64,000 nt of DNA from Cloeon dipterum (taxonomy: Eukaryota > Arthropoda > Insecta > Ephemeroptera > Baetidae), in NCBI RefSeq assembly GCF_949628265.1, contig NC_088789.1, positions 14,934,886 through 14,998,885 of the forward strand, written 5' to 3'. The translations under genes and the position numbers were made by a program. Below are positions 46,115 to 58,774 of the stretch, piece after piece. The notes below the pieces were generated by a model. That model did not search any database and had not been told where the DNA came from. It saw nothing but the letters and a program-made list of their open reading frames with translations. The number at the start of each line of letters is the position of its first letter. The stretch's first letter is position 1.

Positions 46115-48420
46115 AAACGGAAAATTTAAGCAAGTATCTAATTTGTATTACAACTACAATTTTTGCAAAATCAACACATCACAGGCAGAATAATCCATCA
46201 TTTCAATTTAATAAGTGGCGAGCGTGTACAATTCAAAAGCTAGTAGAAGGTGTGAAAAATGGAGAGCTTCTAAATAATTAATTATTGTAAACGTAGGAAT
46301 GGGTGACATAACCAAATGTCGCCTCGGCGGAAACCCTTCTGCTTCTTTTCGCACAATCCATCCTTTGTCATTTATTTTTCAGTTTTTTTGTCAGTCCTTA
46401 AAATTCAGTACTGACCATTTCTGAACAAAATCGTACATCCAATAAACCTAAGGCAATAGTCACAGTTCTGGCGGCACGTTGGCCGCCGTAAATACACTTT
46501 TGGGTGCGTGAAATTAGCCTTATAGTAATGATCATAGTGTTGTTGCAGCGGGCAGTTTCAGTAGCGTTCCAATTGTCAAATTTAAAGCTCGGAAGCCGAT
46601 CGCAAGTCTTTTTCTGATTCCTGCCGCCTGCAGAACAATATAATTCTTGTACACACATGAGGGTTAACTACGCTTTTTATGCCAGCTTCTAAGCTATTTT
46701 ATAATATTTAAAGTGTAAATAACTGAGGAGACCTTCAATTGTCTTGAGGCCGAAAAGTTACAAGAGAAAATCACAGGAGTTCAAAAGTAATCAACGCTTA
46801 GCTTATTAGCTCTACGTAGACGCAGCGCTTGGAACAGGAAAAGCAGTCTTTCTCGTGCCAAGGCAGCTCGCGTCTTCACAAAATAGAGGTTATATAGATT
46901 CAAGTATAAACGAACGTAGCAGTGAGCAACTTATTGCGTTTTTACAACCCATATTTCGCAACAAAAATTCTTAAAAAACGAATATCTTACATAGTCACAT
47001 TACGCTGTGTCCGGTAAATCCGGAATAACAAACTCGGTATTGGCATGTCGCTTTTGAGGTTACCAAACAGGAACTAGCTTTTATTCATCAAAGACTGACT
47101 TCCGCTTTGCTATTTGGCAAAACAATGACAAACCGAGATCCTTCTCACAAGAACACCTTTATTGCACTCGGGAAAATCAAATAAAAATTAAAACTTCCCA
47201 GCAATCCGTCACAGAAGTTGTTCACGTTGGGCTCTTGGCAGAAAATGGCAAAATAAATAAATGATAGAAAAATATAGAAGGCAGATTGATGCCGCCATCG
47301 AGTACACGAGTAGGCTCAAGAAAATAGTAATCAAGCTGGAAGTCAATCTTTTGGATATAATGTGACCTGCTTTTTGCGTCTTCTACATTAAGCTTTGGTT
47401 GGCGGTTTTCTATTCTGATACAGGACTGCCGCTGCCTGTCAAAATGAATAAATTACAATTATTAGCGAGACCGTCAGCGAGCGGAAGGGAAAAGTCGCAA
47501 TCCAACTGCAAGGCATATACGTATATGTTATATGTCTATTTTCAGGCATTATTTCATACTTTCTGCCGCTGCTGGAAGAAGCTTTATCGTGTGCACAACT
47601 TTACGACCGCGTGGAAATATGGAAATACGTTAACACGGTTTTACAGCTTTTGGCAATGCTAAAAAAGTCGCGATCAATGTCCTCGTTGTGGCAAAGCATG
47701 AAGCAAAGAATAGAAGCGGTCATGTACGCAATAATCCAGCCCTTTTAGTCCGAGCATTTTTTGTTCTCTCGGCGTTTAATTGCATAGCGTGCGTCTTCCA
47801 GAGCTCCCTGAACAGTGGGCCGCAAGCAAAGGATTCAAATTTCACGATTTTACCGACACGTGTGGCGTGTAAATAAGAAAAATTGCTAAAAATTAATAAT
47901 AAATCTTCGGTAATCACAAAATTTAAAAGACTTAGATTGGATTTTATTTAAACCACTTAGTGGTGCAAGATTTCGCCAGCCCTCGTTCAAGTTGGTCCCG
48001 ACTGAGCGTGTTCCAGCAGGAAAATTAACAAGTTGATGTTTTGAAAACGTTTCCAAAGTCGGCACGAGAACAGGGGAGCGTTTCGACAAGAACCCCAGGT
48101 AATTAATTCGCCACTCACGCAAGCCGCGCGAGTCTAATTAAAGACAAAATGCATCCAAAGTTTCCGACAGCAGTCCTGCGAGTTGGCATTGTGAATTTCC
48201 CCGGCTCAATTAGTAACAAGACGCACGCTTGTTAGCTAGTGTGTAGTTATTATTATTATTATTATTGCAGAGCAAAATCGGGGCATTCTTGCGTCCACGA
48301 GTCGGTAGTCGGTCAACCGTTTGTGGACTCCTTGCAAACAAAGTAAGAAAACTGACTTACACAAGGGAGGGGCGAGAGGCGTGCGTGTTTGCAGCAGCGG
48401 TTTCAACAGTGCACAACCGG
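46115..48420. other. Intergenic DNA and Lipin 3' UTR
   Basis: No coding exon is visible. The minus-strand AATAAA at 47948-47943 would give Lipin a 3' UTR of about 470 nt. A short TTA/ATT microsatellite lies at about 48247-48267. Confidence 0.45.
48247..48267. repeat. (TTA)n microsatellite
   Basis: About seven TTA units in a row, in the Lipin 3' UTR. Confidence 0.7.
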
Positions 48421-51400
48421 TTATTTGGCCAACGCGGTCTCCTTGACGGGGGTCTTGCTGCCCTTGGGCGAAACTGGCATTTCGGGAATCATGCTCGGGT
48501 CAAGGTCAGGAATGGGGTCGCGCCAGAAGTTAAAGCTGTTGAAGTCCTCTGTGGCCGACTTACTTTCCACTGGCGGCGGGAACATTTGGTCCACGATGTA
48601 GCTCATGTTAGAATACCTGAAAAGAAAACGATCCGTGATGAAACAGTTGTTAAATTAAACTCATCAGTGTATTTGTTTTGTTTCTGGCTGTGCTAGAAAG
48701 TCACCAAGGTATTACGTTGTTTCGAGAAACCAAAGAAAATGGCATGCTACGTTTGAATTTGTTCGGGTGTCCGTGTTTAAATTATGGGTTAAGCACACAC
48801 AAGCGTTTCGAAAGCCTCACAACCAAAGAGCAAACCTGCTCTGGTATTGCTTTTATAATTTAAATTGTAATAAAATAAATGTTTATCAGGGTGTGTTTTA
48901 AATTCACAAAAAAAACATGTTAGTAGAATTATTTCAATAATTGCAGGTCTGGGCCTCCATACACACACTGCCGAAAACCTCTGCCTAATGCATTAAAATG
49001 TATGTACGGCGTTTCAAAATCTGGCACTATTCAATAAGTTATTGAAGAAGGAAACTGTATAGCAGGCAATTTGAAGGCAAGCACTGCTTACTCAGAACTT
49101 GGTTCTTTGTGAGAAATGATTGGGAATATATCGTCAACGGCGTCGCTTTGGCCCATATAACTGAAAGCGGAAAACAAAACACATCTTGTAAAAAATAATG
49201 GATAAAATAATGTGGATTCGCTGCACGTTTGGGATGACAACATACAAGGAAAAAACATTGAAATAAATTTCAAAAGACTTACGAGGACTGGAACGTCTGC
49301 GTGAGTTCATGCTTCAACTCTCCTCTGTGATTGATGGTGAAGATTCTAAAAATGGGAATTCCTACTGCGCGATATGCCCAAACGTCCTGAGAACAATCAT
49401 TATGAAAATCAAACGCCTGAAATGCCTTGCAATTGAATTTTCTGAGGAAATTAAAAAAATCTCAATTTCGAAATTAAATGGCAAAGCAGTAGAAAAAATG
49501 CAAGAAGAAAATTGGACATTCTTTGTTTAAAATACTGTCTTATTTAATTATGCCTAATGGTAAGAGTTTTGGCTGATACCTGCAGTCCTGTTTCATGGAA
49601 CGGTAAAAACGGAATTATTTTATTCAACAAAACTCAAACAGTAGATTCACTATATAAAAAATTAGCTTAAATGATTTAGAATTTATATTTTGAACTAATT
49701 CATTGCAATCTCGCTTTGTTGTCGGGTATAGGCAAAACGTGCAATATCAAACAGTCGCTAATCACTTTAGGAATCGTTTTGACTCGCATTTAAACACATC
49801 TTTCCACACACCACTGAGATTGACAATGGGGTGGCTATTTTCGATTTCTAAGCTTTAGATAGATATCGTTTCTGCAGCTAGTCTTTTTATTCCATTCTAT
49901 TTTCAATATGGATACATTTTCCGAGTCAAACACAAAAACTAGAAGGCGTAAATAAAAATACGACTATTTTCAACAGCAATTTTCCAATTTTTCCCCTACC
50001 ATCCTCATTTTCTGATTAATCGTTCAAAAATTATGGTGGAAAATAATTTTAAGCTAGACTATTTTTCTTTTTCAAATCAAAACTAGTTAATTTTAATTCT
50101 GACTCACGTTAATTTTGTTCCCGTATCCTGCGTAGAAAGGCTTGCAATCAGATGGGAACAGCGCCTGCACGTCCCTGAGACAGGAGATTTTGAATTCCTC
50201 AGGCTTTTTCTCGATCACCTCCCTGTGCAGAGCGCTGATCAGGCTGGTCGGATTGAGCAGCAAAGGTCCCTCGGGCAGGGACAGGTCACCCTGCTTGATG
50301 GACTTGAGGTAGTCCCTAGTTGTCCTCGCCTGGCCGATGGCCCTGGCTGACAGGTACAGCAGTCTGTATCCATTGTTCTTGATTTTTGTGAAGAGTTGAG
50401 CGACACCCGACTGGGCCCAGTCTCTACCCAGCACTGGCAGTATGTGACCCAGCACATCAGACCTATAGGGGGAAAGGGAAATGCATTTATTAGTGACCTT
50501 AAAACAAAATAACTATTTTTAAAATATCTTATAAACAAATATTTAAATAATTCATCCATTTTTAGTTATCTAACCGCACAAGATGGACATATAATGAACA
50601 CAAATATAAAGTTGACTCTGGGAATTTAACAGTTATAAGGTTATGAATAATTTCAAATTGCCGATTTTTAACTTACTTGGTAATTGTTCCATCAATGTCA
50701 CTGATGACAATCTTGTCATCCCACCTCCACCTGTAAACATGGCACTTGCATCTGGTTGTGCCCTGATAGGCTGTGGTAACGCTGAAAACCACTTCATTAG
50801 CACCTTCTTTAAGCTGCAAACTGGCCTGAATTTACAAAAAAAGGGGGGTTAGAACTTGCTTGACCTGTCAAATATGTCAATAATTACTATTTGGTCTGAG
50901 GAGAGGCGAAGCGTCTTCCTGTAGATTTTATTTTTGCTGTCCAGCCGCAACCTAGCATGGGGAATTGCGATTCTGTTAGCGGGAGCGGAGCTGTCAGATT
51001 CATCTGAGGAGTTGGAACCGCTGTAGCCCTCGCCCTCTTTGTTGATAGCGTCTTCCTTGAGTGCCGACTTAGCTGCGATCTCGTTGAGCTCTTCTTCATC
51101 GGAACTGCGATAGCTTGGCAACCGGCCAGCTGCAAAAAAGCAAAACAATGGCAATCAGGTCAGTAAACTGGGGGCGCGGCCAATTCTGCTGCGTAGTAGT
51201 CCTTGGCGAAATTCTGGATTTGACCTTGTGTGCCTTGAGCTAGGTGGCTTGATTGATCCAAATAGCTGCCGTGGAAGCCGGCCAACGCAATTAGAAATAG
51301 CGGCAGAATGCGACTCTCGATTTTGTAAACAAAACAGAGCACATCCGAGAAATGCTTTGACGATTATTTAGGCGTATTAATTTTTATATTAAAATTTTTA

Positions 51401-54400
51401 GATTTTAAATTTTAGATTAAATATGAAAATTTGTGCATATTTTCACAAGATCCATGTAAATAGAAATTTAACTATTGGTAATTAATAATTAATTAAAAAA
51501 CACATGATGTGTATGTTTACAAAATTTTAAAATAAAAAAAACAGGGTGAAACTTGATTTAACAATTTTTTTTCGTTTCTTGATGGGAGAAACAAAATTCA
51601 CGGCTTGTTGCTATTAAAATCCTCTTGATTTAGTCGCCTTCAAGAGAGTACACGAAATTTATAATTTTCCTCCAAAATGTTTTTTCGTGATGTTTTTCAC
51701 TCATTGAAATTAGCTCGTCGCATACGAAATGATATAATTTTTGGCTTAGTCGAATTGTTGCAAGAGAGAATTTTTGTCATAGGGAGATGAGAGTTGCGGA
51801 ATTATCAAGATTTCGCAACTCATCGTTAGCACTCAAGAGATAAGTGCGGGCGGACATTTTCAACGATCGCTGATTTGAAATTCTCTGCAGATTATTTTGT
51901 GGTATGAATTATGTTTTGGAGGTTAAGTACCGATGATGAGGCCTGGGGGGCCGGAACAGCGTGTGATATTATTTATCTTTTATGAATTATTCCTACTTCA
52001 GCCTTCCATTCCATAAGAGATGCCATTAATTGTTAAATAAATTTTATTTAGGCTTATTTTTCTCTAAAACTCAAAAGAGGAACTCCAATTTTAAGAGTTC
52101 TTTTATGTAGCTTTCAGCCATGCAGGAATTTTAAAAATCAACTAAACAAATTTAAAGTACCTGATATTTTAAGCACCTCTTGACTCTAGGTAAATAGAAG
52201 CAAAGAGAGACTAACCGGTCACATCCTGCAGCTGTGGACTGATGTCACTCTTCTTAGTGACACTTCCGCTACGGCGCCAGGAGGAGAACCAAGAGTACTT
52301 AGGAGCTTCCTCGGCAGCAGAGTCGGTGGGACGAGAGCCGGCGTCGGCCGAGGCCCCGTCTTGGTCGTCGACCGAGGCGGGCTGGGCGCTTTCAGGATTT
52401 TCCGCGGTAGGAGCCTCCTCATTGAGGGGCTCCAGCGGTTGCTGAAAGAGCAGCAGGGACATGACCTCTGGTGCGGCTTCGCGCCACGTCTTAAGGGTGT
52501 TGTTAAGCCGCACCACGAGCGCCGGGTTTTCGAGAAGGGCGGGGTTCTTTCTGAACTCCGCCTGACTAATCATTGCATTGGAGAACACTTCTTCACTTGG
52601 TGGGTTACTCAGGTCAAGGGGGCCGCACAGCGACAGGGCGAGATCAAGGAAAAGCCTGCGCGAAATCATCGATTAAAATTCAATTTCGCCGTTTGGACGC
52701 AGTCAACGTACTTGTCGTTATTTTTCGCGTCTTCAGCGTCACTGTCGCCGAACTTGGGTTCGCCGATGGCGCCTTCGACGCTGTGCGGCGACTGCGGGAT
52801 GGAGGGGCCCTTGCCGGACTCGGCGTCTTCCTCCTTGTGGGCCGTCTCTGCGAACACACACATCCTGGTGAGGTGCAAGCAAAGACCCGCAAATCTGATT
52901 CCTCAAGCCGAAGCAGTTAATTAAGGGCAAAGCAGAGTTAAACGCTCGAATTTTGTTTCGTGAAAGAGGTGGGGACATGCAAAGCGTGTTCATTTTAATG
53001 TGAGTCGTGTGTGTGCGAGTTTCAATGGGCCACTACGCTGTGACAAAGTACCTGCGAGGGAAGGCCTACTGGGCATCTCGTTTGCCGGTGAGCTGTAGGA
53101 AGCTGGGAAATAGAGCGCCGTCACCTCCGGGTCCATGTTGACGTCAAACTGCTCGAGGTACATGCCGTCTGCCTGTTGCTGAGACGCCCGCCTGTTTTGA
53201 CTGCGCATCAAACTCCACACGCCGCTCAGCACCGAAGAGCGCCTCTGTTGCGACTCTTTGTCTAAGCTCTTCTGACCTTGTTCCTCAACTGTTTTGAAAC
53301 CCAAACACAATCGCTCTCAAATTATCGTCTAAATAATCGCAGCTTGACACTTTTGAACACCTTGACAAGGAAAATTTGGAAGCAGAGGTGGAAGAGGAAG
53401 CGAGTCTTTCAAGGTGCAAAAGTTTCAAGCGTATTACTTTGAAAGCAAACTTCTAAACTATCATCTAAAGAGTGGCCAATATTTATCATCGTTTCAATTT
53501 TCCTAAGCTGTGTTCCCGTACCAATTCAGCAGGGAGGAAGAAATATAATTCAAAGTGTTTTTTAATCGAGGTGCGCTCAACTAGCTCTAGCCCACAACCT
53601 GGTTAATGCATTCGGTCTTATTATCATGCGAACGAAATCCTACCTGGGCTTGACTCCTGACTTTCGGAGGAGCCCTCAACCAGCATTCGGGGCGGCATTG
53701 GCGGGGGCGAGGGCAGTTCACCCCACTTCCAGCTCTGCTTGCCACCGACGCCCAGCTCAGCCTGCAGCTGAGCTTCAAGTTGGGTTGGCTCAGCAGCGCT
53801 GGACTGGCGCCGTAGCTCCAGCTCGGAGTCAGACTGGGGCGTCGGTGAACCAGCCCTGGAGCCATGGTTGCTGTAAAATGATAATAATTGTGAGTTGATG
53901 GTTCGAGGGGGATGAAAAAGTTAACACAAATTAAAGTGCAGGTTGGTGGAGAAACGAAAAGTACAAAGAAAGCTGAAATCAACATAACAAGGGGCAAAAC
54001 GAAATGAAAAATAATATCAGAGCCCATCAAAAATTACATTGGATCACTGAGGGAGTTTTGGTTGATGTGAGCTGACCAAAAGGGCTGGCAGATGAGATTT
54101 AAACCTTGCAGGGCGGCTAGATCGGCTGGCGTGAAGCTGCACACAAGCACACAATGTCACACACATTTTCTCAGTCAGTGACAAAACGAAAACTGTGACT
54201 GCACAGGTGATTGAATGAGTAATGCGACTTTACCTGCAGCACGGTGTGGCTTCTGTGTCGCTGAAAAAGTGCAAGTCTGCTGGCTTCCGCTTCTCATCAA
54301 CGAGGTCACTTGAGAGGTTGCTGCAGTCAGCTAACTTGGAGCACGTTTCTGCGCATTTGCTGCACTCAAGACTGTAGGTCACCTCCGCAGAGTTTCCATA

Positions 54401-57400
54401 CCCAGAGAGCATTACTCCTCCCAGGTGCTGTGTGCAAACTCTGAGAGAATACATAATTATTTATCAATTAATATATCTTCTCTTATTATAAAATTTGAAT
54501 AAGATAAAACTCACTCTTTTTGCTGAGTCGTGCTGACATCCTCGAGTTGGAATTGGGTCTCCTCAGCTTCGTCAGCCGCAGAACCGGGTACCACCTGGCT
54601 GTTGTCAAGTTCGCAATCGTCTTGGTTGGATGAGTTGTTTGGCATGCTCTGCTGTTGCTTGTTCTTCTTGAGCAGCGACTTGCGCCTTCGTTTGCGCCTG
54701 GAATTCTTACTGCCTCCATTGCTGCCGTTGGTCTGGCCGTTGCTTGGCTCGGCCGCCACCTGCTCCTCTTCCTGACTAGCTGATTCACCTGCTTTGTGGA
54801 TTGGTCTGAAGTCGCTCCCGGTCTGCGCCATTTCCTCGCTGACCATTTCGGCACGGAATGTCTTTGGAACTGGAGATGCAGTCGCACCACCTGGCAAACA
54901 CAGTCAATTACAGGTTTTGCGAGTGAGCAATTATTTATTTTTGCCAGCTGCCTCATCCAAATAATCACAAGCCAGCTGCTTGCCAATAGCTCAGCTTTAA
55001 TGCGACCCTAATCTTCTTCTCTATGAGTAGCAACCCGTATGAATACATTAATTTCTGGGTCAATCGATTTAATTCAAAATTTTGTTCCGAGCAATTCCCC
55101 CCCCCCCCCGATTTATATCTTTACAACAATATTTAACATAGATTTTCTGTACCTGCTTCCTGGGCTTCATGCAGGGGTGACAGGGGTGGAAAAGCTAGCG
55201 GTGCACCACCTCTGTGGGGCGACGATTCCCCCGTCTCTGCCGGTGGGGTTTGTGCTAGCGGAGAAATTGGCTTCGGACTCTTCTGGCCGAATTTCTCCAG
55301 CATCAGTTGCTCGCCTTCCAGGGGAATGGGCGAGCATGCTAAATACGAGGGAAATGACTCCAGCTCGGTTCCTGACAGCTCTTCGACAAAGAACGCCTCG
55401 CCAGACTCTCCCAGCTTCATGTGAATGTCCCATGGCTCGCCATTCACCTCGATGTCCACCTGAAATCAGCAAAGGGTGGATGCTTTCAAGTTTCTAGTTT
55501 TATAAAATGAGAAAGAATCGCAGCTGAAAGTTTTGCAAAACAAGCATATGTTTTCTTAGCTCGAGGCCGCGATTTCTTCATGCTGACGGCCGTTTAAGGC
55601 GTTGATAGCGTCGTGCGCGCACCGAGCAGAGGATTCAAAGATATCAGCATATTGTGCTTATTAAGCATATGTGCATCCGTCATTATTTCTGATTATCTCC
55701 ATTATTGTGGTGCGGTTTGGAAACTTGTTTATGAAACGACGTCTAATTTGTGATGCACTCGTATCACGTGAGTGCTTTTTTTACGCAGAAAAATAGCATG
55801 CCATAAACGTGGATAAAATTATACTGGCCTCTGATTATGCGCAACGTTTGGTCTAATTTTTGATTGTTTACTATTTTAATGTAATCTAAGCATTTTAATA
55901 TTGTGAACAACGCCTGAGGGTGTTATGATTTAATGCCTTCTCTTTTGCAACAACGCCGAGTAGGTATTATTTTAATTGGGACAGCTAGATCCAGGCAGCA
56001 GTTCCCTCATTCCAATAAAAGTGGCAAATTTTTATAAGACCATTTTTGTTTCACTATATAAGAATAGGTACAATTAAATAAATTCAGTCACTTCTAAACT
56101 TAGTGGCACGTGATGAATAGATATTGATTTAAATTATTGTTATTTTGTCTTATGTTATCAAGTGGCAACCAAGCAAATACTAAAGAAATAACGAAAACAA
56201 AAATCCCTCATGCGTTGACCACTATGGTGATAAGTGTACACACAGAAGAACACAGAAGAAATTTCCCGTCGGTTGTGAATCACTGCCATTGTGGCCAGAT
56301 ATTTGTTGGTTTAGGATCGTAAAAAAAACAAGGAAGACCCTAGGCGCTAAAGCGACAGGTGATTATCTACTGACAAGTTTATTTCATCTAGTATTATCTA
56401 CAACCATATTTTTGTGTTAGCAAGTGCTTTCAACGAAAGTTTAAAATAACTTTAGTAGTATTTCATAAGATTAAGAAACTACTTCAATAAATCTCTAAAT
56501 TGCTATGAGCTTTCTTTGCGTTGCATGTAGCATCAAAGTTTTTTACAGGGACCGTTCTCATTAGCGCAGATAAGCAAGCAAGCCCATGTGTCGTCAAGTA
56601 AAACTTAAGTAGAACAGTTGAATAAAGCAGTCTGTCGTCAAAAAGACATAACACTGCGTGTAAAAATATGAATGCTTTCAAATGCACCGTTTCTCAACGA
56701 TGTACATTGGACGCTGAGATTTCATTTCGAGCGAGTGTACTTTGGTCGTTAATTGTTTAGACTGATAGATAACACCTTATTGATTTCCCGTGGAGCCACT
56801 TGCTAAACAATCTTTAATGTCATTGGCCCGAAATTAATTTTGGTAGCAATATATCGTGTAATATTTTCCTCTAAATACTTCAGAAATTTAAACCAAAAAT
56901 CTATTAGTTTTTATCCCAGCCAAGAGGAGCTCTTCTTCTTCGTTGCCTTACAAACCTCAATAATATTAGACGCAGTTTAAATATAATATTTCAATATCAA
57001 TAATCACTCATTGTGGATTAATTTCCCGCTCAATTTTTTTCGCATTGTACTGGCAACGTCGGTCTAAGTCACAATCTCATGCATCATGTAATTTAATTAC
57101 CCGCGATGCGTCCGCGAACTCGTTTGAACCCGCTAAAGCGATGAAATAGCACACTCACTGTACTCGCTTGCCCCCTATGCATACGCACAGCAGTCATGAG
57201 TGAAATAATACCTGACTCACACGCCTCTATTTCCATAAAAGAGAAGAGACTGCTCATGCCCATTACTTTTCCTGGTTTGGCGAGTGAACGAGAGGCAAAA
57301 AGAGAGCAATAGCGCCACTTTAACTGCGAAAAAAACTGGTTTGCTCGGTAAACAGTAAGAACAGGCGTTTCTGGTCTTAGAAATTGTTTGGATTGATTTT

Positions 57401-58774
57401 TAAATCAAATTTACAAACTCGTGCAAATTGTAAACACTGATAACATGAAGAAGAGGGAAATTAAATAATTTAACACATCGTAAAAATGACACTGAGATTA
57501 GGATGAAACGTAAGCAAAAAAACTAAAAATAAAAATTTTGTTGGTAGAGCTGAGAAAATTTTAAATTTAAAGTATCGCAAACAATATTTTTTGTAATTAA
57601 GCAAATGAATAATCAAGTATAATAAAAATACTAAAAACAGTTTCACGAGTGACGAGACAGAGCTGATGATATAAATTAGGGCGTAGTTTTTATTGGGTTT
57701 GCTTATAATTTCACCCATTAACAAACAGCTATTTGTGACGTATTTAATACGTCAGAATATTATTCCAGTGGATTTTCCTTCTATTATATCTGTAAATAAT
57801 GTCTACGAGGACATAATGACATCAATGTGGTTGCGCTGCGGTTCTATTTTTATGAGAAAGAGCAAAAGCCACAAGTCAATAATTCTTGGACTTAAAAAAA
57901 GCCAGCGCGTGAAGAAAATGTGAAAAATAACCGTTATCCGCACGAAATGCCGAAGCACGCAATGCATGGCACTGCGTATGAACTACATTTTCTCGATGAG
58001 AGTAAGAAGGGAACGCACTTACGAGAGGCATAATTTTAATACCACTGGAAAACGGTGAAAAATTAGACTCATGCTCGATTATCGACCACGAGGCTTTGTC
58101 GGAATTCCCATACGGTCCGACGGCACTCGACTCGCAAATCAGATTTCGTCTGAGTATATATAATATATGTACATTAACAACTCGATTATGCAATCAGGGC
58201 AAAAGAGCGCAATTTTCCCAACCCTTGAAGCAGCAATAAGCGTTCTTGAAAAGGACCTTCTCGCAAATTAATTGCTCTACGGATATGCTAGGGTTGCAGG
58301 GGGTGGAGCCGGGGGTGGCCATGGGCGTTGTCGTCGTGCCCAATGCGGCAACTATGGCCGAAATTCACGAGACGCAAAACGCCGGCGATCGAGAGTGACC
58401 TCGTCTTAATAATAAACGCAGAAGCGGGGGCTGGGAGGCTCGTTCGCGATGACACAGCCTTTGCAAAAAAGTTTACGCGTAGATGAGTGGCCTTCGACGG
58501 CACTTCGCGCGCCCAGCCTCTCATAGAGCAAACACGGAGGGGACCCTGAAAATCAATTGGGGGTCGAGCGGTACACGGAAGCAGGAACTCTTACCACTTT
58601 TTCCCTGCTCCTCAGCACACCCATCTTGCCGAAACGCACATGAAAGGGCGAGCAGGTGAAGCTGCCGTCGGGGTGCTCCACCACGACGACGTCGATGGCG
58701 CCGGTGAGGGTGGCCGTGTTGATGTCATTGTAGAATTCTCGCACATTGCTCAGCACCTTGCCGATATAGTTCAT
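48421..58774 (-). CDS. Lpin: Lipin, Mg2+-dependent phosphatidate phosphatase
   Basis: Converts phosphatidate to diacylglycerol for triglyceride and phospholipid synthesis; lipins also act in the nucleus. Fifteen exons on the minus strand: 58774-58595, 55459-55153, 54890-54515, 54440-54234, 54136-54038, 53870-53644, 53288-53052, 52847-52712, 52655-52216, 51129-50888, 50825-50677, 50462-50108, 49386-49283, 49160-49092 and 48616-48421, giving 1107 residues. The N-LIP domain starts at [19 protein letters not shown] and runs through [12 protein letters not shown] polybasic segment ([16 protein letters not shown], about residues 225-240) is a likely nuclear and lipid-binding signal. The middle has the lipin mid-region signature SWKWGELP. 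The C-LIP catalytic motif DIDGT is at residues 860-864, and the coactivator motif LGHIL at 871-875. The tail has FNFWRDPIP. Exon 14 is phase-symmetric and resembles the start of exon 15. Confidence 0.96.
49092..49160 (-). other. Lpin: Phase-symmetric Lipin exon 14, possible cassette
   Basis: The exon is 69 nt, entering and leaving in the same phase (2). Its peptide, [14 protein letters not shown] and onward, parallels the start of exon 15, [14 protein letters not shown]. Both match the single vertebrate stretch SYVRLCEVVDHVFPLL. Skipping it joins exon 13 to exon 15 in frame. Confidence 0.55.
51837..51927 (+). repeat. Dispersed repeat copy B
   Basis: Second copy of the 91-bp sequence at 1903-1993, here in a Lipin intron (51130-52215). 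It is preceded at about 51791-51821 by a small inverted repeat (GAGTTGCG...CGCAACTC). Confidence 0.6.
55097..55109. repeat. C13 homopolymer
   Basis: Thirteen consecutive C residues in the Lipin intron that lies between 55152 and 54891. Length may be uncertain because of sequencing error in homopolymers. Confidence 0.7.
55460..58594 (-). other. Large first intron of Lipin
   Basis: A 3.1-kb AT-rich intron after the first coding exon. No exon of a known family is visible. It holds the palindrome TGACGTATTTAATACGTCA at 57736-57754. The 58270-58520 stretch, close to exon 1, is GC-richer. Confidence 0.5.

Noticed and set aside
52361-52924. 187-codon plus-strand frame across Lipin exons 8 and 9
   Set aside because: It is the antisense shadow of two firmly supported Lipin exons and runs through their intron.
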